Positions 43,766-53,782 of a stretch of 64,000 nt of DNA are shown piece by piece. Location: assembly GCA_024123915.1 (NCBI GenBank), contig CP099650.1:1798001-1862000 (forward strand). Direction: 5' to 3'. Within the stretch, counting starts at the first letter, position 1. The number at the start of each line of letters is the position of its first letter. Under the pieces are notes generated by a model. It worked only from the letters and a program-made list of their open reading frames with translations, was not told the DNA's origin and made no database searches. The stretch is from Oxalobacteraceae bacterium OTU3CAMAD1. GTDB taxonomy: Bacteria > Pseudomonadota > Gammaproteobacteria > Burkholderiales > Burkholderiaceae_D. The position numbers were made by a program, and so were the translations under genes.

Positions 43766-44200
43766 TTACGTCGCGGCTTGTTGAGCCGCGACGCTCAACG
43801 TCCAGTTGATGCCGAAGCGGTCCTTCAGCATGCCGAACAGCGGCGTCCATTGCGCCGACTGCAGCTCCGCCGTGACCGTGGCGCCGGCGGACAGTTTGTC
43901 CCAATATGCGCGGACCTCGTCCTGCGTTGTCATTTCCACCGCGACCAGGAAGGCGTTCTCGCCCGGGTTCCATGGCGTGTGCGACGGCGCGTCGTAGGCC
44001 ATCACGCGGAAACCGCTATCGGCCGCCACCTGGCCCCACATCAGCTGGTCCGCTTCCGCTTCGTTGGTCACCTGGTTGAAGTCCTTGTACGTGATGGCGT
44101 TGACCTGTCCACCGAACACGGATTGGTAGAAGGCGAGTGCATCGCGCGCCTGGCCGCGAAAGTTTAAGTGGATAACGGCGCTGACGGTTGCTGGTTTCAT
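43766..44200 (-). CDS. VOC-family (PhnB-like) protein
   Basis: Reading from the ATG at 44200 (GGAG upstream) gives 144 residues. It has the PhnB/glyoxalase-like arrangement: VIHLNFRGQARDALAFYQSVFGG, MAYDAPSHTPWNPGENAFLVAVE and LFGMLKDRFGINWTLSV. Such small VOC proteins are commonly annotated glyoxalase/bleomycin-resistance or 3-demethylubiquinone-methyltransferase-like; the reaction is unknown. The 3' end contains a 10-bp perfect hairpin (43769-43793), perhaps serving as an end signal for the convergent GH53 transcript. Confidence 0.8.
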   Translation of the reverse strand: MKPATVSAVIHLNFRGQARDALAFYQSVFGGQVNAITYKDFNQVTNEAEADQLMWGQVAADSGFRVMAYDAPSHTPWNPGENAFLVAVEMTTQDEVRAYWDKLSAGATVTAELQSAQWTPLFGMLKDRFGINWTLSVAAQQAAT

Positions 44201-44342
44201 GTTGAACTCCGGTTGAAAAAGGAAGTTCATTCTAGCCAGCGCCCCCGTCAGTTTCTGTCAGGAGTCCTTGTCTTGTGCCGCCGTTGCGGTATCGGCGAAA
44301 TCGGGTGAGAATGCGTCGCTTGAACATTACAGCGGCGCCATC

Positions 44343-44768
44343 ATGCAAAAACCATCGATCAGATATTTACACCTCGCTCCGGAAAACGACTTGCCGGTAC
44401 TGGAAGGCTTGACCGCCTTTAAAGCCATCGTCATGGTCGAGGCGGAAGTGCCCGAGATGACGCGCTGGGACGTCAGCCGCTGGCTCGTCGAGTCCGGCTG
44501 CAGGTACGCGCTCGCGTGGGGCGATCAATGCGAGGCATGGCGCGAATCGATCGACGACGCCAGCCTTGAAGCGACGGACTACGAGGACGTGCCGGAAGAC
44601 CAGCAATTGCTGGCCACCGCGCACGAGGACGAGGACTTGAGCGAAGTCTTCTGGTTCGCCAAACACCGCGCCTCGCATCCGGCGCTGGAACTGCCCGAGA
44701 CGTTGATCCTGCATATCGCCGACGAGCCCCGCCGCGAAGCGATCGAAGCGGAGTTCCGCGACGCCTGA
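44343..44768 (+). CDS. Conserved hypothetical protein (possibly DUF7684-type)
   Basis: From the ATG at 44343 the product has 141 residues, no signal peptide and an acidic composition. Recognisable stretches are VMVEAEVPEMTRWDVSRWLVESGC, YALAWGDQCEAW and VFWFAKHRASHP, which resemble a family of unknown function seen in many proteobacteria. I cannot assign a role. The frame also runs upstream to 44268, but the start chosen is where the conserved part begins. Confidence 0.6.
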   Translation: MQKPSIRYLHLAPENDLPVLEGLTAFKAIVMVEAEVPEMTRWDVSRWLVESGCRYALAWGDQCEAWRESIDDASLEATDYEDVPEDQQLLATAHEDEDLSEVFWFAKHRASHPALELPETLILHIADEPRREAIEAEFRDA

Positions 44769-44886
44769 GTCTTCGACTCCTTCATGATGACGATCAAACG
44801 CTGACCGTGCCCGGCAAAAGGATGGAGGAGCGCAGGCTTATCATCAAAGCCCGCGTTCCCGCTGCAACGGGTCGGAGGCTGGCACC

Positions 44887-45372
44887 ATGAATCACAAGCG
44901 CATCTACTATTCTTGCTGCACGACGCTCGCCTACTTCATCTGTGAGCGTTATTACGGCAAGCACCATTACGTCTGGTGCACGCCATATTTCGATGCATCT
45001 TCGCGTCTGAGCCAGAACAATTGCGTGCCAACGACGTCTAACCCGAGGGATATCTACTGGAATCTTAAAAAAGAGGTTGATGGCGGCGATTTGCATTCTT
45101 TGAAGATAGCTCGGAACAGAATGAAAATACAGCACGGTGCCGACGCCAAGCTCGCCGCCAGAGTCATTGGTGTGCAAGCGCATACGGAGATTCTGGAGAT
45201 CGTCATGCTAGCGCAGCTACATGAGTTCAAGCCGCTGTTGCTGGTGATCCCTGGCTTACCAGTCTCCCGGTTGCTAAAACCGGTCAGTATCAGGGACCGT
45301 GCAAGTGTTCTGTCCGAGGAATTTATCATCGAAAGCCTGCCCCGAAAGCTTTTTGATGCCATTGAACTGTAG
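44887..45372 (+). CDS. Hypothetical protein, first gene of a two-gene cassette
   Basis: The 161-residue product lacks a signal peptide. Its sequence is AT-richer than its neighbours. The N-terminus has several Cys and aromatic residues (RIYYSCCTTLAYFICERYYG, HYVWCTPYF), a middle stretch rich in Arg/Lys (KIARNRMKIQHGADAKL) and a C-terminus with EFIIESLPRKLFDAIEL. I recall similar proteins in other proteobacteria but no known function. A second small gene follows after 9 bases. Confidence 0.6.
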   Translation: MNHKRIYYSCCTTLAYFICERYYGKHHYVWCTPYFDASSRLSQNNCVPTTSNPRDIYWNLKKEVDGGDLHSLKIARNRMKIQHGADAKLAARVIGVQAHTEILEIVMLAQLHEFKPLLLVIPGLPVSRLLKPVSIRDRASVLSEEFIIESLPRKLFDAIEL

Positions 45373-45381
45373 CGGGAGAGA

Positions 45382-45738
45382 ATGATGAACTGGCTTCCCC
45401 TTCTTGAATCGGTCCCGCGCATGGTGGCGACTGAAGCAATTTATTATTGCATGCGTGCGCTGGAACAGGTCAGTGTGCCGATGCTGCTAAAGCATGATCA
45501 TTTTCGCGATACGCTCATGAGCAAACCGACCCCGGAAGCCGTTGAGCTCGCTAAGACGATACTCGGGAAAATCGAAGAAGTCGAAGGGACGGACCTCGAT
45601 CATCTTGATCAGAACAAGGCCGATAGATACACGTGCGAGCTCGGCGCCGCCGGCGATGAACTGATCCTGCGCATGGAAGGCTTCAATCGGGAGCGCGGGG
45701 CCGAGCTGGTGCGGCAGCTGTTCCATAGCGAACAATAG
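45382..45738 (+). CDS. Hypothetical protein, second gene of the cassette
   Basis: The 118-residue product starts 9 bases after the previous stop, with GGGAGAG just upstream. It is helical and acidic, with TPEAVELAKTILGKIEEVEGTDLDHLD and ELILRMEGFNRERGAELVRQLF. No family is recognised. Position and spacing suggest translation with the gene at 44887. Whether the pair is a toxin/antitoxin, a toxin/immunity or a metabolic unit cannot be told. Confidence 0.55.
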   Translation: MMNWLPLLESVPRMVATEAIYYCMRALEQVSVPMLLKHDHFRDTLMSKPTPEAVELAKTILGKIEEVEGTDLDHLDQNKADRYTCELGAAGDELILRMEGFNRERGAELVRQLFHSEQ

Positions 45739-45750
45739 TACAGTCGGCGG

Positions 45751-46242
45751 TCACACCGCAATACGCCGCTGTAAGTCCAACCCCAGCGCAGCCTTGCGCA
45801 GGCGGCCGTTGCGGCGCACGTAGTCGAAAGCGCCGCGAGTGTCGTACATCAGCTGATAGTGGTAGTAGTTGATGTGCTCCAGCACCGCGAATGCCAGCAA
45901 GCCGCACGACCACCACAGGTCCGCAGACCCGCCACCGGCAAGGCCGATAAACACCGCCACACTGGCGATCGCCACGACGTTCGAATATTTAAAGAAGCGG
46001 TACAGCGGCTGGAAATACGCGGGCAAGGCCTGGCGCGTGACTGTCGACTGCAACTTCAGCTGCCAGTACAGCATCCCCTGCAACAGGATATAGACGACCG
46101 TCGCCATGGCCGCGCTCCGCATTCCCCATGCCACCGGATCGTCCGATGTTTCCCATACCATCGAAAAGACGACGGGCAAGGCGATGGCGGCGAACGCCTC
46201 GCCATTGCGCAAGTAAGTCATCCGGGCGCGTATCGTCTGCAT
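45751..46242 (-). CDS. Integral membrane protein of unknown function
   Basis: From the ATG at 46242 the product has 163 residues and four likely membrane helices (FAAIALPVVFSMVW, SAAMATVVYILLQGMLYW, VVAIASVAVFIGLAGGG, LWWSCGLLAFAVLEHI). It ends in a charged tail (GRLRKAALGLDLQRRIAV). The longer frame upstream is a shadow of the groEL 3' end. It shares its upstream terminator hairpin with groEL. I do not recognise the family. Confidence 0.65.
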   Translation of the reverse strand: MQTIRARMTYLRNGEAFAAIALPVVFSMVWETSDDPVAWGMRSAAMATVVYILLQGMLYWQLKLQSTVTRQALPAYFQPLYRFFKYSNVVAIASVAVFIGLAGGGSADLWWSCGLLAFAVLEHINYYHYQLMYDTRGAFDYVRRNGRLRKAALGLDLQRRIAV

Positions 46243-46303
46243 GGGTTCTGCCTGCTGTTGCGGAATTGCCAACTCTATCACAGCAACAAAACCAAGGCAT
46301 AAA

Positions 46304-46333
46304 AAAAGCCAGCTTCCGAAGAAGCTGGCTTTT
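46304..46333 (-). terminator. Bidirectional-type terminator after groEL
   Basis: AAAAGCCAGCTTC (46304-46316) and GAAGCTGGCTTTT (46321-46333) form a 13-bp stem with a 4-nt loop, flanked by A and T runs, so it can end transcription in both directions. On the minus strand it lies 44 bases after the groEL stop. Confidence 0.9.
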
Positions 46334-46376
46334 CCATGCAGTGAGGCGGCTCGGCCGTGGCCGAGCCGGCCGGCAA

Positions 46377-48041
<1,665 letters not shown>

Positions 48042-48075
48042 TTAGGTGATGAGTGGAACCGTTTGCCAAGTGAAT

Positions 48076-48366
48076 TTACTTGACGACGATTGCCATGATG
48101 TCTTCTTCGCGCATGACCATCAGTTCTTGACCGTCAACTTTGACGGTTTGGCCGGCGTATTTGCCGAACAGAACGCGGTCGCCTACTTTGACATCCAGCG
48201 GACGGACTTTACCGTCTTCGAGAATCTTGCCATTGCCGACGGCGAGCACTTCGCCTTGATCCGGTTTTTCAGCGGCCGCATCAGGGATGATCAGGCCGGA
48301 CGCAGTTTTGGTTTCCTGGTCGAGGCGTTTGACGATTACGCGATCGTTCAAAGGGCGAAGGTTCAT
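48076..48366 (-). CDS. groES: Co-chaperonin GroES (10 kDa)
   Basis: From the ATG at 48366 the product has 96 residues, the normal length. [23 protein letters not shown] and the mobile-loop/roof region ([20 protein letters not shown]) are typical. It caps the GroEL ring. The frame is open for 15 more codons upstream, but those codons are not part of the conserved protein. Confidence 0.97.
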   Translation of the reverse strand: MNLRPLNDRVIVKRLDQETKTASGLIIPDAAAEKPDQGEVLAVGNGKILEDGKVRPLDVKVGDRVLFGKYAGQTVKVDGQELMVMREEDIMAIVVK

Positions 48367-48461
48367 ACAAAACTCCTTAATTAGCATTGGTACAGTTTGT
48401 TGTTGTGCCAAACTTGCCTAAATAACTAGATTGCCACAACGGAAAGTTGTCGAGGGCGCTG

Positions 48462-48488
48462 TTAGCACTCTCTCGGAACGAGTGCCAA
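48462..48488 (-). promoter_or_regulatory. CIRCE element (HrcA operator) of groESL
   Basis: TTAGCACTC (48462-48470), a 9-base spacer and GAGTGCCAA (48480-48488) match the CIRCE consensus with one mismatch in the right arm. It lies 96 bases upstream of groES, where HrcA repression of the heat-shock operon is expected. Confidence 0.92.
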
Positions 48489-48563
48489 TTATAGGGACGA
48501 CCATGTCGCTTTTCAAGGCGTGGAAGCTTGCGAATCATCAAAAAGGTAAGAAAAGCTGTAAAT

Positions 48564-49346
48564 ATGACTACAATGAAGGCCATGCATCAGGAATTTGAAC
48601 CGCCGGAAGCGCTGCGCACCACCATCAAGTGCTTTTGGCACAACGTGCGGGAATTCGACGGCCCCAGCTTCGAGGTCGTCCCCGACGGCTACGCGGAGAT
48701 TATTTTCACCTTCGGCGGTGATTGTGGCGTTTCTTGTAACGGCCTCGTGCGTGCCTTGCCTTCGCCCTTCCTGATGGGGCTGCTCAATCAGCCGGTGGTG
48801 TTCAGCACGCAAAGCCGGCTGCAAGTGATCGGCGTCAGATGCTATCCATGGACCGTGTTCGACTTGCTCGGCCTGCCGCCCGGCAAGGACGGCTTGCGCG
48901 TCTTCGAGCATCCTGTCGCCCAGCTTCAGTCCACGCTCGATGTATTCATGACGGCCGGTCGCGTCGACCGTGCGGTGGCTGCGCTGGCCGCCTATTTTCT
49001 GGCCGCCCGGCCGCCCAAGCCCGTCGACGCGACGCTGTTCAAGGCGGGCGCCGCCATGCTGGAGGCCAACGGGGCGATGCCGGTCAGCGAGGTCGCCGCA
49101 GCTGCCCACGCGACGGTGCGCACGCTCGAACGCAAGTTCAAGCATTCGTCCGGTCACACGGTAAAGGATGTATCCGGCCTGATGCGTTTCGAGCAAGCGC
49201 GCAACCGTCTGTGGACCGAGCCGGACGTCAGCCTCGCCGCGCTGGCGCAGGCGCTAGGCTACACCGACCAGTCCCACCTGAGCCGCGAATTCAAGCGTTA
49301 CTGCGGCGTGACGCCATCGGCTTTCGCGCGCAAGCGCAAGCGCTAG
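48564..49346 (+). CDS. AraC-family transcriptional regulator
   Basis: The product has about 260 residues (start at 48564; alternatives at 48528 and 48573). The N-terminal part (about 10-150, EPPEALRTTIKCFWHN...EVVPDGYAEIIFTFGG) is the DUF6597-like domain typical of some AraC regulators. The C-terminal double helix-turn-helix is complete: MPVSEVAAAAHATVRTLERKFK and ALAQALGYTDQSHLSREFKRYCGVTPSAFA. It likely controls the FAD monooxygenase gene that starts 66 bases downstream. The inducer is unknown. Confidence 0.85.
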   Translation: MTTMKAMHQEFEPPEALRTTIKCFWHNVREFDGPSFEVVPDGYAEIIFTFGGDCGVSCNGLVRALPSPFLMGLLNQPVVFSTQSRLQVIGVRCYPWTVFDLLGLPPGKDGLRVFEHPVAQLQSTLDVFMTAGRVDRAVAALAAYFLAARPPKPVDATLFKAGAAMLEANGAMPVSEVAAAAHATVRTLERKFKHSSGHTVKDVSGLMRFEQARNRLWTEPDVSLAALAQALGYTDQSHLSREFKRYCGVTPSAFARKRKR

Positions 49347-49411
49347 GAATCGCCAGTTTTTGTCGCGTTTATACAAGCCGGGCCGGCGCCGCGAAATCTA
49401 CACTGCCGGTC

Positions 49412-50881
49412 ATGAAAACTTACGATGTCATTATTTCAGGCGCCGGTCCGGTAGGCCTGTTCCTCGCGTCTGAACTGGCCTTGGCCAAATGTTCCGTCCT
49501 CATGCTGGAGAAGGCGGAGAGTCCGAATTCGCCGTTGAAGCAGATGCCTTTCGGCATACGCGGCCTGTCGGCGCCCAGTGTCGAAGCGCTGCACCGCCGG
49601 GGCTTGCTCGATCAGCTTGAGGTGCCCAAGCGCGTCAAGAATCCGTTTGGCCATGTCGCTGCGGTCCAGGCCGGGCACTTCGCCGGCATTCCATTTTTCT
49701 ACCACAACATCGATATGTCGCAGTGGCGGAACCGCTTGCCAAGCTCGCCCCCGCCCAGCCTGCTGTCCGAAATGGCGGAGACCGAAACGGTGCTGACGCG
49801 GCGTGCCGAAATGCTCGGTGTGGAAATCAGGCGCGGACATGCGGTCACCGGCGTCGATCAGACAGATCATGGCGTAACGGCGAGCGCCGGCAATCAGGCG
49901 TTCCATGGGCTGTGGCTGGTGGGGTGCGATGGTAGCCGCAGCGTGGTGCGCAAGGCCGGCGGTTTCGAATTCGCCGGCACCGAGCCGGAATTTACCGGCT
50001 ACACGGTGAAGGTCGATATCGCCGATCCCCGCAAGCTCAAGGCGGGCCGCAACGTTACTCCGGAAGGCATGTACTTCCAGTCCCAGCCCGGTTATCTGGC
50101 CATGCAGGATTTTGATGGCGGAGCGTTCCATCAAACCGGTGAACCGGTCACGCCCGAACGCGTGCAGCATGTCTTGCGCCGCATCTCGGACACCGACGTG
50201 ACGATCAGCAAGCTGCATGTCGGCACGACGTGGACCGACCGTGCGCGGCAGGCCACCAGCTATCGGCAGGGACGCCTTCTGCTAGCTGGCGATGCCGCGC
50301 ACATTCACTCGCCGCTGGGCGGGCAGGGGTTGAACCTTGGACTGGGCGACGCCATGAACCTTGGCTGGAAGCTGGCTGCGACGATACACGGCCAGGCGCC
50401 GGATCGTCTGCTGGACAGCTATCACGCCGAGCGGCATCCGGTTGGGGAAAAGGTGCTGGACTGGTCGCGCGCGCAGGTCGCCATCATGCGGCCCAACCCG
50501 GAGGCGCGAGCGCTGCATGCGATTTTCAGCGATCTGGTGAAGACGCGCGACGGCGCCACCTATGTCGCCGGAAGAGTATGGGGGATTTCCACCAACAGCG
50601 CGCCGAACTTCGCGTTTGAAGACGGCACGACGCTGGGCGATCTGATGCACGACGGCCGGGGAATGCTGCTGGATTTCGACGCCAGCGCCGCGCTGGAAGC
50701 TTGGGCGAACGAGGCTGGCATCAAGTACGTTTCCCGCAGCGCGAAAGAGCGCCTCGGCTTCAGCGCGTTGCTGATACGCCCGGACGGCGTCGTCGCCTGG
50801 AAGTCGGGCGACGACGCGAACGACGGCGACATCCGGCAAGCCGCCGCACACTGGTTCGGCGGCGCTTGCCGGGCATCTTGA
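49412..50881 (+). CDS. FAD-dependent aromatic-type monooxygenase (PheA/TfdB family)
   Basis: From the ATG at 49412 the product has 489 residues. The N-terminal Rossmann motif is DVIISGAGPVGLFLASELA; the second FAD motif is GRLLLAGDAAHIHSPLGGQGLNLGLGDAMNLGWKLA, including the GD and the DAxHxxxPxGxxGxN block of group A flavin hydroxylases; the CDGSRS motif (DG) is also present. Such enzymes hydroxylate phenols or polyketide-like aromatics with NAD(P)H and oxygen. The adjacent AraC gene suggests induction by a substrate. A remnant of another gene directly follows its stop. Confidence 0.9.
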   Translation: MKTYDVIISGAGPVGLFLASELALAKCSVLMLEKAESPNSPLKQMPFGIRGLSAPSVEALHRRGLLDQLEVPKRVKNPFGHVAAVQAGHFAGIPFFYHNIDMSQWRNRLPSSPPPSLLSEMAETETVLTRRAEMLGVEIRRGHAVTGVDQTDHGVTASAGNQAFHGLWLVGCDGSRSVVRKAGGFEFAGTEPEFTGYTVKVDIADPRKLKAGRNVTPEGMYFQSQPGYLAMQDFDGGAFHQTGEPVTPERVQHVLRRISDTDVTISKLHVGTTWTDRARQATSYRQGRLLLAGDAAHIHSPLGGQGLNLGLGDAMNLGWKLAATIHGQAPDRLLDSYHAERHPVGEKVLDWSRAQVAIMRPNPEARALHAIFSDLVKTRDGATYVAGRVWGISTNSAPNFAFEDGTTLGDLMHDGRGMLLDFDASAALEAWANEAGIKYVSRSAKERLGFSALLIRPDGVVAWKSGDDANDGDIRQAAAHWFGGACRAS

Positions 50882-50884
50882 ACT

Positions 50885-51019
50885 GCCTGCCGCCTGCATC
50901 TCCACCGCCTCCACGCAGCGCGTGCCCTTCGGGTGCATGGTGGCGCCGCTGAAGATGATGAAGGGCGCCTCGCCGTCGGCAAAGCGCTTGGCGGCCAGCG
51001 ACGGGTCATTCTGAAAGCC
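50885..51019 (-). pseudogene. Remnant of a DUF218 (YdcF/SanA-like) protein gene
   Basis: On the minus strand, about 45 codons read AAKRFADGEAPFIIFSGATMHPKGTRCVEAVEM, resembling the conserved core of DUF218 proteins (a G-G-x-x-H-P-K-x-T-x-x-N-E-A-E-E-M-type segment). It has no start codon of its own and its match ends at 50885, four bases from the monooxygenase stop, so both ends appear lost. Best explained as the leftover of a gene displaced by the monooxygenase segment. Confidence 0.5.
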
Positions 51020-51029
51020 GGCGGCGCGC

Positions 51030-51647
51030 CTAACGGCCGCGCGAAAAATACCAGTCGAAGGCATGGCGGATGGCGCACGCGAACAGCATCATTTGCAGGT
51101 AGGCGGTGGCCGTGGCCCTTGGCGAGGCGCTCAAGCTGGAAAACAGCAGCACCAGCGCGCAGGTGATGAAGCCGAATTGCACCGTCCTGCGCGCCGGGGT
51201 GGAAGGCTGCGTTCGTCCAGAGAAGTACCAGCCGAAGCCGGCATACAAGCCGCCGGCGATGGCGGTCATGGGCGCCAGGGTGGTGAAAATCCATGGCATC
51301 GCCTCCGACGAAAAATACGATGCGCCCACCGACAGGACTGCCGCCAGCAAGGCGATCATGCCGACCACCCGATACTGCTTGGGCGTCGCGTGGATAGTCG
51401 AAGGCACCGGCGATGGCGATGGCGGTTCGGGCGTGGCGCTTTCCGGTTCGGCCAGATCGCGGAGATCGATGTCGAAGGCGGCGGCGAGCGCCATCCTGGT
51501 TTCCCGCGAGGCGCTGCCGTCGGCCTCGGCCCGCTGGATCGTGCGCAGGCTGACGTCGGCGATCTCCGCCAGTTGCTCTTGCGACCATGCGCGTTCGGTG
51601 CGCAGGCGTTTGATGGTTTTCGCGCTTAACTTCATATCATCGTCCAT
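51030..51647 (-). CDS. XRE-type helix-turn-helix regulator with membrane domain
   Basis: The 205-residue product has an XRE HTH at about 8-62 (IKRLRTERAWSQEQLAEIADVSLRTIQRAEA). A proline-rich linker (PEPPSPSPVPS) leads to about four membrane helices (VVGMIALLAAVLSVGASYF, FTTLAPMTAIAGGLYAGFGWYF, VQFGFITCALVLLFSSL, LQMMLFACAIRHAFDWYF). A DNA-binding domain tethered to the membrane suggests that it reads membrane state or an external signal. The target genes are not evident. Confidence 0.75.
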   Translation of the reverse strand: MDDDMKLSAKTIKRLRTERAWSQEQLAEIADVSLRTIQRAEADGSASRETRMALAAAFDIDLRDLAEPESATPEPPSPSPVPSTIHATPKQYRVVGMIALLAAVLSVGASYFSSEAMPWIFTTLAPMTAIAGGLYAGFGWYFSGRTQPSTPARRTVQFGFITCALVLLFSSLSASPRATATAYLQMMLFACAIRHAFDWYFSRGR

Positions 51648-51773
51648 TGTAGGCTCCAGTTGTCAGGAATGAAACTGGAGGATGGGCCAATTATGCCCTA
51701 AACGCTACGACAGTTTGCCGCCAACCAGGCGACACCGGGCCGCCAGTCACGTGATGACGGCGGTGTCGGGCAT

Positions 51774-52547
51774 TTATTCGTGGTACAGCTGCGAACGGCC
51801 GCCGTCGATCAGGATGTCGGTGGCGTTGATGAAAGGCGCTTCGTCGCTGGCGAGGAACAGCGCGGTGGCGGCGACTTCCTCGGGTGTGCCCAGGCGCCTG
51901 CAAGGGAGCAGCGCGGCCTGGCGGGTGCGTTCGGCCTCCGGGTCCGGGAAGCCGGCGAAGTGGCGTTCGACCATGTCGGTGACGATCAGTCCCGGCGAGA
52001 TCGAGTTGACGCGGATGCCGCGCGCGGCGTATTCCAGGCCGAGCGCGCGCGTGAGGCCGATCAGCGCGTGCTTGGCGATCGGGTAGGGGAAGCAGCCGGG
52101 GATGATCTTGTGGCCGTGGACCGAGGCGATGTTGACGATGCTGCCGCCGCCTTGCGCCAGCATGGCCGGCAGCACGGCGCGCGCGGCGTTCCAGGCGCCC
52201 TCCAGATCGACGGCGAAGCAGCGCTTCCAGTCCTCGTCGCTCAGGGCCAGCGGATCGCCGAAGACGTTCATGCCGGCGTTGTTGATCAGGATGTCGACTT
52301 TGCCGAAGCGCTGCACGGTGCGCGCGACCAGTGTTTCCATCGCGGCGCGGTCGGAAACGTCGGCTTCGATGAAGATGGCGCGTTCAGGGCCGAGTTCTTC
52401 GGCGATGGCGCGGGCGTCGTCGTCGTCGCGGTGGCTGTTGAGGGTGACCATCGCGCCTTCGGCGACAAAACGGCGGGCGATGGCCGCGCCGATGCCTTGC
52501 GTCGAGCCGGTGACGATGGCGACTTTGTTCGATAAACGGTTGGCCAT
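51774..52547 (-). CDS. SDR-family sugar 1-dehydrogenase candidate
   Basis: The 257-residue product is a classical short-chain dehydrogenase: TGSTQGIGAAIA (cofactor loop), NNAG, Ser in NIASVHG and the YPIAK catalytic Tyr/Lys pair. SHRDD after the second strand, without a strongly acidic end, could accept NADP as well as NAD. It precedes the sugar ABC transporter operon (same strand, with repeats between), and the pathway here lacks only a galactose 1-dehydrogenase. Oxidation of D-galactose (or L-arabinose) to its lactone is the inferred role. Confidence 0.8.
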   Translation of the reverse strand: MANRLSNKVAIVTGSTQGIGAAIARRFVAEGAMVTLNSHRDDDDARAIAEELGPERAIFIEADVSDRAAMETLVARTVQRFGKVDILINNAGMNVFGDPLALSDEDWKRCFAVDLEGAWNAARAVLPAMLAQGGGSIVNIASVHGHKIIPGCFPYPIAKHALIGLTRALGLEYAARGIRVNSISPGLIVTDMVERHFAGFPDPEAERTRQAALLPCRRLGTPEEVAATALFLASDEAPFINATDILIDGGRSQLYHE

Positions 52548-52585
52548 TTTTTTGCTCCGGAAGGATGCGTTGTCGGCGGCTCGAC

Positions 52586-52626
52586 GATGGCGGATTACGG
52601 CGTTCCGCCTAATCCGCCCTACGTGG
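52586..52626. repeat. REP-like repeat, family A, copy 6 (half)
   Basis: One arm, GGCGGATTACGGCGTTCCGCCTAATCC ending CCTACGTGG, upstream of the SDR start. Together with copy 7 it brackets a 27-bp tandem repeat. Confidence 0.8.
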
Positions 52627-52707
52627 TTGAACGGTTTGCAAAGGTCCCGGTGCTTGGACCGTTTGCAAAGGTCCCGGTGCTTGAACGGTTTGCAAGGGGC
52701 CCGGGGC
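52627..52707. repeat. Three-copy 27-bp tandem repeat
   Basis: The unit (first copy at 52627) contains ACGGTTTGCAAAGGTCCCGG and occurs at 52627, 52654 and 52681, with an eight-base fourth start. Copies differ at a few positions. It lies between opposite arms of family A repeats and encodes nothing plausible. Confidence 0.85.
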
Positions 52708-52726
52708 TTGGATGGTCATGCGGAGA

Positions 52727-52797
52727 CACGTAGGGCGGATTAGCGCAGCGTAATCCGCCATGCATGCATGCCAGCGGCGCCTGCATGGCACCACGTG
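52727..52797. repeat. REP-like repeat, family A, copy 7 (half)
   Basis: An arm beginning CACGTAGGGCGGATTAGCG, then the centre GCCAGCGGCGCC, ending CACGTG next to the stop of araH. It is in inverse order to copy 6 relative to the usual full element. Confidence 0.8.
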
Positions 52798-52798
52798 T

Positions 52799-53782
52799 TT
52801 AGTGCCGGTCGCCGCGCGTTTTCAACTGGTCCAGCAGCACCGCCACCAGCAGGATCACGCCGCGCATCAGATACTGGTAAAACGCGTCGACGTCCATCAG
52901 GTTCATGACGTTTTCCACCGTGCCCATGATCAGCACGCCGATCAGCACGCCGAAGATGCGCGCCTTGCCACCCTGGAGCGAGACGCCACCGAGCACACAC
53001 GCCGAGATCACATCCAGCTCGAAACCTTGCGCCGCATTGGGCTGGCCGCTGGTGATGCGCGAGGCCAGGATCAGGCCCGCCATCGCGGTGACCAGGCCTT
53101 GCAGCAGGAAGATCCACACGCGCAGCCGTTCGACGCGCACACCGGCCAGCCGCGCCGCTTCCGGGTTGCCGCCGATGGCCAGGGTGTTGCGACCGAAGAC
53201 CGTCTGGTTCAGCAAAATGCCGAACACCACGAAGCAGCAGGCGCAGATCAGCACCGGCAGCGGCATGCCGAAGATGCGGGTGTCGCCGAAGTCGATGAAG
53301 GCGTCGCTGTTGATGCCGACCGCCTGGCCCTGCGAGACGATGAAGGCCAGCCCGCGCACCATCAGCATCGTCGCCAGGGTGGCGATCAAGGCGTTCACGC
53401 GCAGGTAGGCGATCAACACGCCATTGAGCGCGCCGATCAGGGCGCCCGCCGCGAGGCCAGCACCGACGGCCAACGTGACGCTGCCGCTATGTTCCAACAC
53501 GATCGCGCCCAGCACGCCGGCGAAGGCGATGGTCGAGCCGACCGACAGATCGAAGTCGCGCGAGGCGAGGCACAGCATCATGGTGCAGGCGACCATGCCG
53601 ATCTGCGCCACCGACAGCATCAGGCCGACGACGTTGGTCACCGAGAAGAAGTTTTCGACGGTGACGGCCAGCACCGCGAACAGCACGACATATGCCAGCG
53701 GCATGCTGTATTCGATCAGCCATTGACGCGAGACCAGGGGCGCCGCCGGCTTGGCGGCGGGATTGATGGATGAGACGTTCAT
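52799..53782 (-). CDS. araH: Sugar ABC transporter permease (AraH-like)
   Basis: The 327-residue product has about 10 membrane helices and the BPD_transp_2 features [31 protein letters not shown] [18 protein letters not shown] and [15 protein letters not shown]. Three-gene order and the matching AraF-type binding protein indicate an arabinose/galactose importer. Its start overlaps the ATPase gene stop by four bases. Confidence 0.85.
   Translation of the reverse strand: MNVSSINPAAKPAAPLVSRQWLIEYSMPLAYVVLFAVLAVTVENFFSVTNVVGLMLSVAQIGMVACTMMLCLASRDFDLSVGSTIAFAGVLGAIVLEHSGSVTLAVGAGLAAGALIGALNGVLIAYLRVNALIATLATMLMVRGLAFIVSQGQAVGINSDAFIDFGDTRIFGMPLPVLICACCFVVFGILLNQTVFGRNTLAIGGNPEAARLAGVRVERLRVWIFLLQGLVTAMAGLILASRITSGQPNAAQGFELDVISACVLGGVSLQGGKARIFGVLIGVLIMGTVENVMNLMDVDAFYQYLMRGVILLVAVLLDQLKTRGDRH

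Noticed and set aside
43769..43793. Terminator after GH53
   Set aside because: The stem is strong, but it lies inside the coding end of the convergent VOC gene and has no T-run; I mention it there without listing it as a terminator.
50560..51588. 342-codon leftward frame over the monooxygenase end and XRE gene
   Set aside because: It is an antisense and alternate-frame shadow; the XRE gene in another frame has a clear domain, and the DUF218-like remnant is in yet another frame.
52627..52707. Possible CRISPR array
   Set aside because: The repeats are directly adjacent with no unique spacers and no cas genes are present.
52609..52794. Small protein with QAPGPLQTV repeats
   Set aside because: It is the translation of the 27-bp tandem repeat and the family A repeat, without start signals.
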